Translations under genes and position numbers: made by a program
Notes under the pieces: model-generated
What the model was told of the DNA's origin: nothing
What the model saw: only the letters and a program-made list of their open reading frames with translations
The model's database searches: none
Assembly: GCA_030700225.1 (NCBI GenBank)
Contig: JAUYJT010000084.1
Span: forward strand, 1-51,002
Direction of reading: 5' to 3'
Source of the DNA: Candidatus Nanopelagicales bacterium
Lineage (GTDB): Bacteria; Actinomycetota; Actinomycetes; S36-B12; GCA-2699445
Length of the DNA: 51,002 nt
Part shown: positions 10,350 to 19,524 of the stretch, in pieces
Layout of the letters: each line of letters begins with the position of its first letter
Numbering within the stretch: the first letter of the stretch is position 1

Positions 10350-11381
10350 CTACTCGGCCGGTGGAAGAAGTCCAATCCTGACGTAGGCCTGCCGAACTGT
10401 CGGTCCGGCCACGGTCCGTGCCCGGCTGGCGCCTCGCAGCATCATCCGATCAAGCTCGGCCGGATCCTCTAGGTATCCGGCAACGCGCTGCGCGAACGGC
10501 TCCGCGAACCCGATCACGGCTTCAGCCGCGGCTCGTTTGAGCTGGCCATAGCCCAAGTCCGCGTACTCAGCCGCCACCGCGGCGACCGTACGACCCGAGA
10601 ACGCCGCAAGTATGGTCAGCAAGTTGGCCACGCCAGGCTGATTGACAGGGTCGAGGTTCACCACGCCAACGGAATCGGTCACAGCGCGCTTGATCTTCTT
10701 CTCAATCGTCCCTGGCGGATCGAGTAAGAACAGGCACCCAGAAGGCAATGACTTGCTCATCTTCGATGTCGGATCTTGCAGGTCCAGGATGCGAGCGGCG
10801 TGCTTGGCGATGTGTGGCTTCGGCACCACGAACAGCTCGCCGTACCTGGAGTTAAACCGCTGCGCGAGGGTTCTGGTCAACTCCAGGTGCTGCCGCTGGT
10901 CCTCGCCCACGGGGACGTACTGGGCCTTGTAGGCGAGGATGTCAGCCGCTTGAAGGATCGGGTAGGTGAAAAGGCCGACTGTGGCCCGGTCCAGACCGCC
11001 CCTGCGCGACTTGTCCTTGAACTGGGTCATCCGCGCCGCTTCGCCATGCCCCGTCAGGCATTGCAGCACCCAGCTCAATTCCGTGTGCTCGGGCACCTGG
11101 CTCTGCGCGAAAACAGTCGAGACGCCCGGATCCAGTCCCAGAGCCAACAGCTGCGCATAGGCACCACGTGTGCGACGACGTAGGACATCGGGCTCATGCG
11201 GCATCGTTATCGCGTGCAGGTCAACCACGCAGTAGAAGGCCTCATGGTCGTCCTGCATGCTGACCCAGTTAGCCAGCGCCCCAAGGTAGTTGCCGACGTG
11301 GAACGAGTCAGCGGTCGGTTGAATCCCTGACAGCACGCGTGCTCGCTCCCCTGCCGCTGGCGGAGGCGGACCGGGGCTCAT
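10350..11381 (-). CDS. trpS: Tryptophanyl-tRNA synthetase
   Basis: A class I aminoacyl-tRNA synthetase that charges tRNA-Trp. The HIGH-like signature appears as FHVGN within the GIQPTADSFHVGNYLG block, and the KMSKS loop is intact (SKMSKSLPSG). Other TrpS segments include CVVDLHAIT, QSQVPEH and the VPVGEDQRQHLELTR block. I take the ATG at 11381 because it makes the 4-nt ATGA overlap with the upstream corC-like stop. A GTG/ATG three codons earlier (to 11390) is also possible. Neither has a clear Shine-Dalgarno. Confidence 0.95.
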   Translation of the reverse strand: MSPGPPPPAAGERARVLSGIQPTADSFHVGNYLGALANWVSMQDDHEAFYCVVDLHAITMPHEPDVLRRRTRGAYAQLLALGLDPGVSTVFAQSQVPEHTELSWVLQCLTGHGEAARMTQFKDKSRRGGLDRATVGLFTYPILQAADILAYKAQYVPVGEDQRQHLELTRTLAQRFNSRYGELFVVPKPHIAKHAARILDLQDPTSKMSKSLPSGCLFLLDPPGTIEKKIKRAVTDSVGVVNLDPVNQPGVANLLTILAAFSGRTVAAVAAEYADLGYGQLKRAAAEAVIGFAEPFAQRVAGYLEDPAELDRMMLRGASRARTVAGPTVRQAYVRIGLLPPAE

Positions 11382-12718
11382 GACGGCCATTCTGCCGAAC
11401 CGCCGCCTGGGTCAGGTTCGGGCCCTTCCAGGTCATCGGACTCGACCGGCTCCACGAGCACCAAGTCCACTCGGCGGCCGTCAAGACTCTCGACAGTGAA
11501 CTTGTGGCCAAGCTCCTGGACCGAATCACCCACCTGGGGCACGTGCCCAAGGCGAGCGACCAGGAAGCCCGCCAGCGTCTCGAAGGGTCCTTCGAGAAGC
11601 TCGATGCCTGAGGCTTCTTCGAACTCGTCCAGGTTCATCAGTCCATCGAACTGCCGCGCGCCCCCTGCTTGACTCGGCGCCGAGTATGCGGCTTCGTCGT
11701 ACTCGTCGTGGATCTCCCCGACAAGTTCCTCTACAAGGTCCTCCAGAGTGACGATTCCGTCTGTGCCCCCGTATTCGTCTACGACGATGGCCATGTGGTG
11801 TCCGGCGGTGCGCATTTCGTTGAGAGCCGGGATCACACGCTTGCTGGAGGGGAACCTCATGACCTCTCGGACCAACCCGCCAATGCGCTTCGACTGTGTC
11901 GTCAAGGCGGGATCCAACAGGTCCCTGACGTGAATGAACCCGACGATGTCGTCCGCGGATCCCCGGATGATCGGGTAACGAGAATGCGGCATGCGCGCGG
12001 CCATCTTCGCCGCCTCGCCGATCAGCGTTGTCTCGGGCAGGAACGTGGCCTCCGTCCTTGGGACCATCACTTCCCTGAGCTCACGATCACCCGCCGCGAA
12101 GACGTCGTCGATGAGCTCGCGCTCCTGGTCAGTCAGATCAGTGTGCGCGGCCACCAACCCGCGCAGTTCCTCTTCTGTTATCAGCGCTTTGCTGGCCTTG
12201 GGATCGCCCCCCGCCAGTCGGACCAAGCCATCCGTTGACACCGACACCAGCCAAATGAACGGCCGCGCGATCCGGGCCACCCAGTCGATAGCGCCGGCTA
12301 CTCGCAGGGCGACCCGTTCAGCGTTCTGAAGGGCGATCCTCTTAGGCACGAGCTCGCCCAGGACCATCGACAAGTACACGATCAGGATCGTCACAGCGAC
12401 GAAGGCGACCGTGCGAGCCACCGTGTCAGCCATTCCGAGGTTCTCAAGGACCGGACTGATAGCGGGCGAGATCTGAGATGCTCCGAACCCCGCCGACAGG
12501 AAGCCCGCCATCGTTACGCCGACTTGAACGGCTGCCAGGAACCTGTTGGGATCATGCACGAGACGCTGAAGGCGCGCACCCCGGCGCGGGTCCTTTTCAG
12601 CGAGTCTGGGGATCTGCCCCTCGCGCAGTGACACCAGCGCCATTTCCGACATGGCGAAGAAACCGCCGACCAGGACGAAGACCATGACGACAGCGATATC
12701 GCCCAGAACGTCAGACAT
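11378..12718 (-). CDS. CNNM/CBS-domain membrane protein (HlyC/CorC family)
   Basis: This 446-aa protein has an N-terminal CNNM (DUF21) membrane domain of three to four helices, with FFAMSEMALVS and a VLGELVPKRIAL block. A pair of CBS domains follows from about residue 200 (MVPRTEATFLP, SRYPIIRGSADDIVGFIHVRDLL, VVDEYGGTDGIVTLEDLVEELVGEI). The C-terminal CorC_HlyC domain is present from about residue 355. The family is linked to Mg2+/Co2+ transport or efflux and to Na+-coupled Mg2+ export in some members; haemolysis is a historical name. It is translationally coupled to trpS, with no obvious functional link. Confidence 0.92.
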   Translation of the reverse strand: MSDVLGDIAVVMVFVLVGGFFAMSEMALVSLREGQIPRLAEKDPRRGARLQRLVHDPNRFLAAVQVGVTMAGFLSAGFGASQISPAISPVLENLGMADTVARTVAFVAVTILIVYLSMVLGELVPKRIALQNAERVALRVAGAIDWVARIARPFIWLVSVSTDGLVRLAGGDPKASKALITEEELRGLVAAHTDLTDQERELIDDVFAAGDRELREVMVPRTEATFLPETTLIGEAAKMAARMPHSRYPIIRGSADDIVGFIHVRDLLDPALTTQSKRIGGLVREVMRFPSSKRVIPALNEMRTAGHHMAIVVDEYGGTDGIVTLEDLVEELVGEIHDEYDEAAYSAPSQAGGARQFDGLMNLDEFEEASGIELLEGPFETLAGFLVARLGHVPQVGDSVQELGHKFTVESLDGRRVDLVLVEPVESDDLEGPEPDPGGGSAEWPS

Positions 12719-12791
12719 CGCCCGCAGCGCCTCTCATGAGTCCGACCCTAGTGCGGCGGGCGCGTGCAGTGGCTGCGATCCGCGCGTCCGA

Positions 12792-14012
12792 CTACGTCCG
12801 TGCCATAGCCTTCCGCAAGTTGGAGTCGATGGAGGCCAGGAACTCCTGCGTAGTCTGGTAGGGCTGATCGGGGCCGATCAACAGGGCCAGGTCCTTGGTC
12901 ATCTTCCCGCTCTCCACGGTTTCCACGCAGACCCGCTCGAGTGTCTCCGCGAACGCCGTGACCTCCGGGGTACCGTCCATGCGGCCCCTGTGGGCCAGGC
13001 CCCGGGTCCAGGCGAAGATCGACGCGATGGGGTTAGTCGATGTCGGGTTCCCGAGCTGGTGCTGCCGGTAGTGGCGGGTAACCGTGCCGTGAGCGGCCTC
13101 GGCCTCAACAGTCTTGCCGTCTGGAGTCATGAGAACACTGGTCATCAGCCCGAGGGAACCGAATCCCTGCGCGATGGTGTCAGACTGCACGTCTCCGTCG
13201 TAGTTCTTGCACGCCCAGACGTAGCCCCCTTCCCACTTCATCGCGGCAGCCACCATGTCGTCGATCAACCGGTGCTCGTACGTGAGTCCAGCGGCACCGA
13301 ACTCTTCCTTGAATTCCGTGTCGAACACCTCGGCGAAGATGTCCTTGAACCGTCCGTCGTACGCCTTGAGGATCGTGTTCTTGGTGGACATGTACACCGG
13401 GTAACCCCGGGTCAGCCCGTAACGCATGGACGCTCGCGCGAAATCCCGGATCGAGTCATCCAAGTTGTACATGCCCATGGCTACTCCAGAACTGGGGTAG
13501 TCGAACACGTCGAACACCATCGGCTCGGACTCATCCGCCGGCGTGAATGTCATCGTCAACTTGCCAGCCGAAGGAACCCTGAAATCCGTCGCCTTGTACT
13601 GGTCACCGAACGCGTGACGGCCGACAACGATCGGCTTTGTCCACCCTGGAACGAGCCGCGGAATGTTGCTGATCAGAATCGGCTCACGGAAGATCACGCC
13701 GCCCAGGATGTTCCGGACGGTGCCGTTTGGTGAACGCCACATCTTCTTCAGTCCGAACTCGGCCACTCGTGCTTCGTCAGGAGTAATGGTCGCGCACTTG
13801 ACGCCGACCCCGTACTCCTTGATGGCGTTGGCGGCGTCGACGGTGACTTGGTCTTCCGTGGCGTCGCGACTCTGAATCGACAGGTCGTAGTACTTCAGGT
13901 CGATGTCCAGGTACGGGAGCACGAGTTGCTCCTTGATGAACGACCAGATGATTCGAGTCATCTCGTCCCCGTCCAGTTCAACGACTGGGTTGGCGACCCT
14001 TATCTTCTCCAC
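12792..14012 (-). CDS. icd: NADP-dependent isocitrate dehydrogenase (homodimeric, eukaryotic-like type)
   Basis: Oxidatively decarboxylates isocitrate to 2-oxoglutarate with NADP. The 406 aa match the homodimeric subfamily rather than the E. coli type: [13 protein letters not shown] near the N terminus, [12 protein letters not shown], the substrate-binding [19 protein letters not shown] block, and [13 protein letters not shown]. The metal-binding region has YDGDVQSD, and [12 protein letters not shown] lies in the NADP site. The start is GTG. It follows mdh by 16 nt on the same strand, so mdh-icd is a likely TCA-cycle operon. Confidence 0.96.
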   Translation of the reverse strand: MEKIRVANPVVELDGDEMTRIIWSFIKEQLVLPYLDIDLKYYDLSIQSRDATEDQVTVDAANAIKEYGVGVKCATITPDEARVAEFGLKKMWRSPNGTVRNILGGVIFREPILISNIPRLVPGWTKPIVVGRHAFGDQYKATDFRVPSAGKLTMTFTPADESEPMVFDVFDYPSSGVAMGMYNLDDSIRDFARASMRYGLTRGYPVYMSTKNTILKAYDGRFKDIFAEVFDTEFKEEFGAAGLTYEHRLIDDMVAAAMKWEGGYVWACKNYDGDVQSDTIAQGFGSLGLMTSVLMTPDGKTVEAEAAHGTVTRHYRQHQLGNPTSTNPIASIFAWTRGLAHRGRMDGTPEVTAFAETLERVCVETVESGKMTKDLALLIGPDQPYQTTQEFLASIDSNLRKAMART

Positions 14013-14028
14013 GAACCTACTCAGCTCC

Positions 14029-14985
14029 CTACAGATCTTTCACATCGGCTTGCTTGGCGCGAACGGCCTCGGCCGCGGCTAGTAACCCAGCGCGCTCCGA
14101 GTCCGTCAACTCCGTTTCAACGACGCTTCGGACCCCCACCCGACCGATCTCGGCCTGCACTCCCAGGTACACCCCGGAAATCCCGTATTCGCCATCCACC
14201 CACGCGCACGCGGGCATCACATCCCCTGAGTCTTCGATAACGGCGCGCGCCATGCGGGCAGCCGCCGCGGACGGCGCGTAGAACGCCGACCCGCTCTTAA
14301 GTAGCGCGACAACTTCGGCGCCGCCATTGCGGGTCCGAACCACGATGTCCTCAATCTCGTCGGCGCTGAGGCATTCGCTCAGCGGGCGACCATCTACCGA
14401 GCACGCCGAGGGCACTGGCACCATTGTGTCTCCGTGCGACCCGAGGGTAAGAGTACGAACCGCGGCGACAGGAACACCCAGCCTCTCGGCCACGAAGTTC
14501 GAGAACCGGGCCGTGTCGAGCATGCCCGCCTGGCCCATGATCCGGTTCTTTTCGAAGCCTGTGACCATCTGAGCCAGCGCGGTCATCTCATCGAGCGGGT
14601 TGGCCACGTTGACCACAACGGCGTCCGGAGCGTGGGCCGCGACGTTTTCCGCGACACTTCGCATGATGCGCGCGTTGGTTTCGATCAAGTCCATGCGGCT
14701 CATGCCCGGCTTGCGGGGCAGCCCCGCCGTGATCACGACGATGTCGGAGCCCTCAATGGCCTCATATCCCTCGCCGTTCGGCCCGGTGCTGGCGCCGATG
14801 ACCCTCGTCTCGAAGCCCTCGATCGGCCGCGATTGGTTCATGTCGAGCGCTAGGCCCTGCGGCCGACCCTCAATGATGTCCGTGAGCACGACTTCCTCGA
14901 ATATGTCGTACTCCGCGAGTCGTTGGGCCGTCGTGGACCCGTAGAACCCAGCTCCAACAACAGTGACCTTGCCCTGTCGGGACAT
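14029..14985 (-). CDS. mdh: Malate dehydrogenase (LDH-like type)
   Basis: Interconverts malate and oxaloacetate with NAD. The N-terminal Rossmann motif is VGAGFYGS. The mobile loop [13 protein letters not shown] carries the two Arg residues that distinguish malate from lactate dehydrogenases, and the catalytic His lies in [10 protein letters not shown]. Length from the chosen start is 318 aa, typical of the Chloroflexus/Bacillus-type MDH. The start is ATG at 14985, because a strong GGAGGTG Shine-Dalgarno lies a few bases upstream of it. The frame is open ten codons further, but that extension is not family-like. First gene of mdh-icd. Confidence 0.95.
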   Translation of the reverse strand: MSRQGKVTVVGAGFYGSTTAQRLAEYDIFEEVVLTDIIEGRPQGLALDMNQSRPIEGFETRVIGASTGPNGEGYEAIEGSDIVVITAGLPRKPGMSRMDLIETNARIMRSVAENVAAHAPDAVVVNVANPLDEMTALAQMVTGFEKNRIMGQAGMLDTARFSNFVAERLGVPVAAVRTLTLGSHGDTMVPVPSACSVDGRPLSECLSADEIEDIVVRTRNGGAEVVALLKSGSAFYAPSAAAARMARAVIEDSGDVMPACAWVDGEYGISGVYLGVQAEIGRVGVRSVVETELTDSERAGLLAAAEAVRAKQADVKDL

Positions 14986-15060
14986 CCGCTCACCTCCGGT
15001 TCGGCAACGGCCCAACCTTACCGAGGTGCCCGAGCCCGCACGCCGATGGGGATGCGGTCG

Positions 15061-15381
15061 CTAGGGCGCGGGAACGATCACAGCCAGCACCAGCAGTGAA
15101 CCAGCGAGCACCGCGAGAATGACGAGATCAACTCTGGAGGATCGGACCACGAGCAGCCCAGCATCGGAGTCGGACATCACCATGCGCAAGATGAACGCGA
15201 CCAACACGGATGCGGCAAGCCCCACTACGCCAAGCCGGAAGTCCACGAGCAGTAGGCCCAAACTCACGGCGGCTCCGGCCACGACTAGCGTCAGCGGCAG
15301 GTACTTGGGCACGACACGCTTGCGCCGGAAGTCCACGAGTGTGGGCTCAGAGGCCTGTCCTGACCGCGCGGACGAGCTCAC
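15061..15381 (-). CDS. DUF3017-family small membrane protein
   Basis: A 106-aa protein with a charged N terminus (DFRRKRVVP) and three hydrophobic segments at about residues 28-46, 50-66 and 85-104. The layout and the position directly after folD match the actinobacterial DUF3017 family, whose function is unknown. Its ATG overlaps the folD stop by 4 nt, so it is translationally coupled to folD. Confidence 0.8.
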   Translation of the reverse strand: MSSSARSGQASEPTLVDFRRKRVVPKYLPLTLVVAGAAVSLGLLLVDFRLGVVGLAASVLVAFILRMVMSDSDAGLLVVRSSRVDLVILAVLAGSLLVLAVIVPAP

Positions 15382-16229
15382 GGCAACCGCAGCTCAGCGG
15401 ACTCGACGACGTTCCGCAGAAGCATCGCCCGTGTCATCGGCCCGATACCACCCGGCATGGGCGCGATCCACCCAGCGGCCTCCCTCACGTCGGGACTGAC
15501 GTCGCCGACCAGGCCAGCGTCGGTACGCGTTATCCCAACATCCAGGACGACCGCACCTGGGCGCACCAGATCCCGAGTGATCAGCCCGGGAACCCCCGCA
15601 GCCGACACGACGATGTCAGCGTCGCGGACGTGTCTGCCCAGATCGCGAGTACCTGTGTGGCACAGGGTCACGGTCGCACTCTCCGAACGCCTCGTCAGCA
15701 GCAGCCCCAGGGGACGCCCCACCGTGACTCCCCGCCCAACGATGCACACTTCCGCCCCACGGATCTCGATGTCATGCCTGCGCAAGATCTCCACGATTCC
15801 GTTGGGCGTGCACGGCAGGGGGCCCGCTATCCCAAGGACGAGACGACCTAGGTTCACCGGATGCAACCCGTCCGCGTCCTTCGCCGGACTCATGCGCTCC
15901 AACGCCCTCCCCTCATCGAGGTGACTCGGAAGCGGAAGCTGGACGATGTACCCGGTACAGGCAGGATCGCCGTTCAAAGCGTCGAGCTTGGACTCGAGCT
16001 GGTCCTGCGTCGTGTCGCCGGGCAGATCAACTCGAATCGACCTGATACCGACCTCCGCGCAGTCGCGGTGCTTGCCTGCCACGTAGGCGGAACTGCCGGG
16101 ATCGTCGCCAACCAGAACGGTCGCCAGACCGGGCGTGATTCCCAATGCCGCGAGCTTGGCCACGCGTTCCCGGATCTCACCTTTGATCGCAGCCGCGGTC
16201 GCCTTGCCGTCGAGGATCTTGGCCGTCAC
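15378..16229 (-). CDS. folD: Bifunctional methylenetetrahydrofolate dehydrogenase/cyclohydrolase
   Basis: Interconverts 5,10-methylene-, methenyl- and 10-formyl-tetrahydrofolate with NADP. The substrate-binding block with the catalytic YxxxK pair is YVAGKHRDC near residues 49-57. The second signature, here [14 protein letters not shown], follows. The C-terminal NADP domain has [15 protein letters not shown] and [13 protein letters not shown]. The 283 aa are full length. It is followed by the coupled DUF3017 gene and lies 54 nt downstream of guaA on the same strand; one-carbon units from folate feed purine synthesis, which fits that neighbour. Confidence 0.96.
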   Translation of the reverse strand: MTAKILDGKATAAAIKGEIRERVAKLAALGITPGLATVLVGDDPGSSAYVAGKHRDCAEVGIRSIRVDLPGDTTQDQLESKLDALNGDPACTGYIVQLPLPSHLDEGRALERMSPAKDADGLHPVNLGRLVLGIAGPLPCTPNGIVEILRRHDIEIRGAEVCIVGRGVTVGRPLGLLLTRRSESATVTLCHTGTRDLGRHVRDADIVVSAAGVPGLITRDLVRPGAVVLDVGITRTDAGLVGDVSPDVREAAGWIAPMPGGIGPMTRAMLLRNVVESAELRLP

Positions 16230-16283
16230 AGCCGGATTGTGTCACGCCCGCTCACCGGCGCGGAAGACTCCCGCGAGACTCGG

Positions 16284-17858
16284 CTACTCCCACTCGATTG
16301 TCGCCGGCGGCTTGCTCGTCAGATCCAGGACCACACGGTTGACTTCCGATATCTCGTTCGTGATCCTGCCCGAGATCTTCGCCAGCACATCGTTTGGCAA
16401 GCGCGCCCAGTCGGCCGTCATCGCGTCGCTTCCCGCCACGGGGCGCAGGACTATCGGATGCCCGTAGGAACGCCCATCGCCTTGGACGCCGACCGAGCGC
16501 ACGTCCGCGAGCAGCACAACTGGGAACTGCCAGATCGCGCGGTCCAGCCCAGCCTGAGTGATTTCCGCCCTAACGATCGCGTCGGCCGCTCTGAGTATCC
16601 GCAGGCGGTCTGGGTCGACTGTACCGACTATACGGATCGCGAGCCCTGGGCCGGGGAATGGATGCCGCCACACGATGTCACTCGGCAAGCCCATGCTCTC
16701 GCCGATGCTGCGGACCTCATCCTTGAAGAGTCGCCTCAGAGGCTCGATGAGGGTGAACGCCAGATCCTCGGGCAGTCCCCCGACGTTGTGATGACTCTTG
16801 ATGGTCGCCGCTCCAGCACCGCCCCCGGATTCCACGACGTCTGGGTACAACGTTCCCTGCACTAGGAACTGGATCGGAGCCTCGCCTTCACCCGACGCGG
16901 CCACGAGGTCCCGCTCGGCGGCCTCGAAGACGCGGATGAACTCGCGGCCGACTATCTTCCGCTTCTTCTCCGGATCGCTGACCCCGGCCAACGCGGCCAG
17001 GAACTGCTCGGCGGCGTCCACTACGACCAGCCGGACGCCCGTCGCGGCTACGTAATCCTGGACGACCTGCTCGCGCTCTCCCTCGCGCAGAAGACCGTGG
17101 TCCACGAAGACGCAAGTGAGCTGGGAGCCGATCGCGCGCTGGACCAAGGCCGCGGCCACAGCGGAGTCCACACCACCTGACAATCCGCAGATAGCCCGGG
17201 CGCCGCCGACCTGGTCGACGATCGCAGCCACTTGTTCCTCAACGAATCCGACAGTGGTCCAGTTCTGCTCCAGGCCCGCGACTTTGAATAGGAAGCGCTC
17301 CAGCATCTCCTGGCCGTACCGCGTGTGGCCCACCTCTGGGTGGAACTGGACTCCAGCGATCCGGCGCTTTGGATCTTCAAACGCGGCCACGGGCGAACCA
17401 TCCGAATGAGCCGTTACCACGACCCCGTCGGGAGCACGCGTGACCGCGTCGCCATGGGACATCCATACCGTTTGCTGGTCGGGCAGTCCCCGCAGGAGCA
17501 CCGAGTCGGCTTCGGTGACGAACAACAACGTGGCACCGTACTCACGCCCGCCCGTCTTCCCCACCTCGCCGCCGAGGGATCTTGCCATTAGCTGGAATCC
17601 GTAACAGATCCCCAGCACGGGCACGCCCATGTCCAAGATGGTGGGATCGAAGTCGGGTGCCCCAGGCTCGTAGATGCTGGCGGGGCCGCCGGACAGGACG
17701 AGCGCCAACGGATCCAGCTCTGCCAGGTCCCTCGCCGACATCGTCCCGGGCACGATCTCGGAGTAGATGCCCGCCTCCCGCACGCGCCGGGCGATGAGTT
17801 GCGCGTATTGGGCGCCAAAGTCCAGCACGAGGACAGGACGCGGGTCGAGTCGGGTCAT
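16284..17858 (-). CDS. guaA: GMP synthase (glutamine-hydrolysing)
   Basis: Aminates XMP to GMP with ATP and glutamine. The N-terminal class I glutamine amidotransferase domain shows the nucleophile Cys in GICYGFQLM and the His-Glu pair in [11 protein letters not shown]. The ATP pyrophosphatase P-loop is [14 protein letters not shown] at about residue 225. The C-terminal dimerisation domain ends in the conserved PPATIEWE. Length 524 aa is normal. An AGGGA Shine-Dalgarno lies five bases before the ATG. Confidence 0.97.
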   Translation of the reverse strand: MTRLDPRPVLVLDFGAQYAQLIARRVREAGIYSEIVPGTMSARDLAELDPLALVLSGGPASIYEPGAPDFDPTILDMGVPVLGICYGFQLMARSLGGEVGKTGGREYGATLLFVTEADSVLLRGLPDQQTVWMSHGDAVTRAPDGVVVTAHSDGSPVAAFEDPKRRIAGVQFHPEVGHTRYGQEMLERFLFKVAGLEQNWTTVGFVEEQVAAIVDQVGGARAICGLSGGVDSAVAAALVQRAIGSQLTCVFVDHGLLREGEREQVVQDYVAATGVRLVVVDAAEQFLAALAGVSDPEKKRKIVGREFIRVFEAAERDLVAASGEGEAPIQFLVQGTLYPDVVESGGGAGAATIKSHHNVGGLPEDLAFTLIEPLRRLFKDEVRSIGESMGLPSDIVWRHPFPGPGLAIRIVGTVDPDRLRILRAADAIVRAEITQAGLDRAIWQFPVVLLADVRSVGVQGDGRSYGHPIVLRPVAGSDAMTADWARLPNDVLAKISGRITNEISEVNRVVLDLTSKPPATIEWE

Positions 17859-17945
17859 TTGGTTCCCTGCGGCTATGTAACTCCGAGGCTATCCAACCGC
17901 CATGTCCGTCCGCTAGGACGCACGACACGGAGGCTTCATGGAGAT

Positions 17946-17977
17946 CGGCTCAGTGTCAGCACGGCTCAGTGTCAGCA
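17946..17977. repeat. Perfect 16-bp tandem duplication
   Basis: CGGCTCAGTGTCAGCA occurs twice head-to-tail at 17946-17961 and 17962-17977, about 90-120 bp upstream of the guaA start. It may be a slippage scar or a duplicated operator half-site; the sequence alone does not decide. Confidence 0.9.
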
Positions 17978-18133
17978 CAGTCCGACAGCGGGCAACCGCG
18001 CACCCGTCAGCCTTCGCCCATGGTCGCTACGAAGGCCTACTCATGGCGTCCGTGACTCGCACAGATAACGCAACCCGATGCCTGGCAGCGTCACGGCAAG
18101 CCGATCGGCGCCACATGCCCTCTCGGAAGAGAG

Positions 18134-18171
18134 CGGTGGGGGGGACCCCAGAAGTGGATCTCCCCCCGCCG
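18134..18171 (-). terminator. Putative terminator of the DUF5679 gene
   Basis: A G-run arm (18134-18144) pairs with a C-run arm (18161-18171) over about 11 bp with two G-U pairs, and the loop can close further with CCA/TGG. It starts 6 nt past the DUF5679 stop. There is no U-tract, so it would be an actinobacterial-type hairpin rather than a classical intrinsic terminator. Confidence 0.5.
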
Positions 18172-18176
18172 AGTCG

Positions 18177-18335
18177 TCAGGCCTTGCCGAGAATCCGGGC
18201 GATCGTAGTCCCGCATTCGGGGCACTTGCCCTTTGCCATGCGTGTGCCCTTGGCGTTGACCGATACCTCGCCAGTGAACGAACGCTTGTTCTTGCACTTG
18301 ACGCAGTACCCCTCGCCGCTGTACTCCTCCGCCAC
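18177..18335 (-). CDS. DUF5679 zinc-ribbon protein
   Basis: A 52-aa protein with two CxxC pairs (CVKC near residues 10-13 and CPEC near 41-44) that would bind one zinc, and a conserved end RILGKA. The pattern YCVKCKNKR...RMAKGKCPECGT is that of the actinobacterial DUF5679 family; function is unknown. The start is GTG at 18335: the sequence GGAGG lies five bases upstream, and family members begin two or three residues before the first tyrosine. A longer frame to 18437 is not supported. It is divergent from the cyclodehydratase-like gene across about 200 nt. Confidence 0.85.
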   Translation of the reverse strand: MAEEYSGEGYCVKCKNKRSFTGEVSVNAKGTRMAKGKCPECGTTIARILGKA

Positions 18336-18537
18336 GCGAACCTCCTCGATATGCCGCCGACTTCTCGCCGACTGCCTTGGCCCGCACAGCGTAGTTCCGA
18401 GATCCGAAGGCCCCGCAGGCGGGTCACCCCCTGTCACCTTCAGATCCGCCGCGACTGTCCTCGGCAGCTTGACGGCTTGGGCGCGGGCCTGTGGATACCC
18501 GACTTCACAAATCCGCGAAATCGGGCACGATCGCGGG

Positions 18538-19443
18538 ATGAGACCACGATTGCACCCCTGGATACCACTGTTGCGCCTTCACGACGGGGCAGTCCAGGTT
18601 GGTACCGACCCACAGCGCCGCGTGAGGCTCGCAAGTGAGGCCGCAGCCGCAGTCCTCGCCGCCGCTGCAGCCATGGACGGGCGACTCCTCCGTGAGGACC
18701 TTGACCAAGATCCGCTCGTCGCCAGGGGTCTAGCGCTGCTGTGCGAGTCTGGAGCGCTGATGGATGCCGATGAGCACCCGCGAGGATGGCAAGCGCTCCA
18801 TCACCGTACGCGCCAGGATCTGACGCGCGGTGCCCTTACGAGGGCCGTGAGCACCCAGGGCCGACTGTCCAGCGGGACTGTCACCGCACGAACCAGCGTC
18901 GAGGTCACCGTTTGGGGCCCGCGACCCCTGGCCGCGGCTGTCACGACCGCCCTAGCGTCCGCTGGCTTCAACAGGACCGTCTGCATCGACGCCGAGGCGG
19001 CTGCCATCGGCCAAACAGATCGCGTGATCCTGATCGGGCGCCCCAAGTGGGCAGTAGTTTCCGGCCTGATGCGGAACTCGATCCCGCACGTGGCACTGTC
19101 TCCCCGGGCCGCGTCCATCCGGATCGGCCCATTCGTCGAACCGGGTCGCTCGGCGTGCCTTAGGTGCCTGCATCTGGCTCGGGGGGACCGAGATCCTAAC
19201 TGGCCACTAATCAGCGAGCAACTCGACCGGCTCGTTGTTCCTGAGCCGGATCCAGCGCTGGTGACACTAGCCACTGGGCTCTTCGCGTTGTTGTTCACCG
19301 AGTGGGCGGACTCAGCGCCACCACGCGTGCTGAATCGTGTTGTGGAGGTCAGCGCTCCGCTGGGGCTGCGGGCTGAACGCGAGATCGCCGTTCATCCAGC
19401 CTGCGGATGCACTTGGCCGGAAGCGCTGCCAGACTCGGGTTGA
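18538..19443 (+). CDS. Cyclodehydratase-like/ThiF-fold (E1-like) protein, orphan
   Basis: A 301-aa protein. The N-terminal part RPRLHPWIPLLRLHDGAVQVGTDPQRR resembles the leader-recognition region of TOMM (azoline) cyclodehydratase/E1-like proteins. A central Rossmann-like block (VTVWGPRPLAAAV near residues 121-133) has no obvious ATP-binding glycine motif. Two Cys pairs near the C terminus (CLRC and HPACGC) form the structural zinc site typical of the family. No precursor peptide, YcaO or dehydrogenase gene is nearby, so a peptide-modifying role is doubtful. Members of this type are usually found near uvrD2 and AarF genes in actinobacteria. The start is ATG at 18538, six bases after a CACGAT -10-like box; the much longer frame from 17938 is not supported. 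Confidence 0.7.
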   Translation: MRPRLHPWIPLLRLHDGAVQVGTDPQRRVRLASEAAAAVLAAAAAMDGRLLREDLDQDPLVARGLALLCESGALMDADEHPRGWQALHHRTRQDLTRGALTRAVSTQGRLSSGTVTARTSVEVTVWGPRPLAAAVTTALASAGFNRTVCIDAEAAAIGQTDRVILIGRPKWAVVSGLMRNSIPHVALSPRAASIRIGPFVEPGRSACLRCLHLARGDRDPNWPLISEQLDRLVVPEPDPALVTLATGLFALLFTEWADSAPPRVLNRVVEVSAPLGLRAEREIAVHPACGCTWPEALPDSG

Positions 19444-19524
19444 TTCGATCCGGCTACTCCCAACGTCAGAAACCATATTCACTCTCCTGCCCGAATTCCC
19501 GCCAGTCACGCGCGACAATGAGAC

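Larger units (their letters stand above)
17859..18176. other. Intergenic region upstream of guaA (318 nt)
   Basis: No gene is supported here. The stretch holds the guaA Shine-Dalgarno next to its start, a perfect 16-bp tandem duplication at 17946-17977, and a G/C-rich stem-loop at 18134-18171 downstream of the DUF5679 gene. A guaA promoter is expected, but I could not single out a convincing -35/-10 pair. No guanine-riboswitch-like structure was recognised. Long plus-strand frames across it have no conserved content. Confidence 0.6.

Noticed and set aside
17938-18537. Extension of the cyclodehydratase-like gene to an upstream start, giving about 500 aa
   Set aside because: The upstream 200 codons run antisense through the DUF5679 gene and its terminator, and have no family character. 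The family-like sequence begins at the ATG at 18538.
18538-19443. A complete azoline (TOMM) peptide biosynthesis cluster
   Set aside because: No YcaO, dehydrogenase, transporter or precursor peptide is present nearby, so only an orphan cyclodehydratase-like gene is reported.
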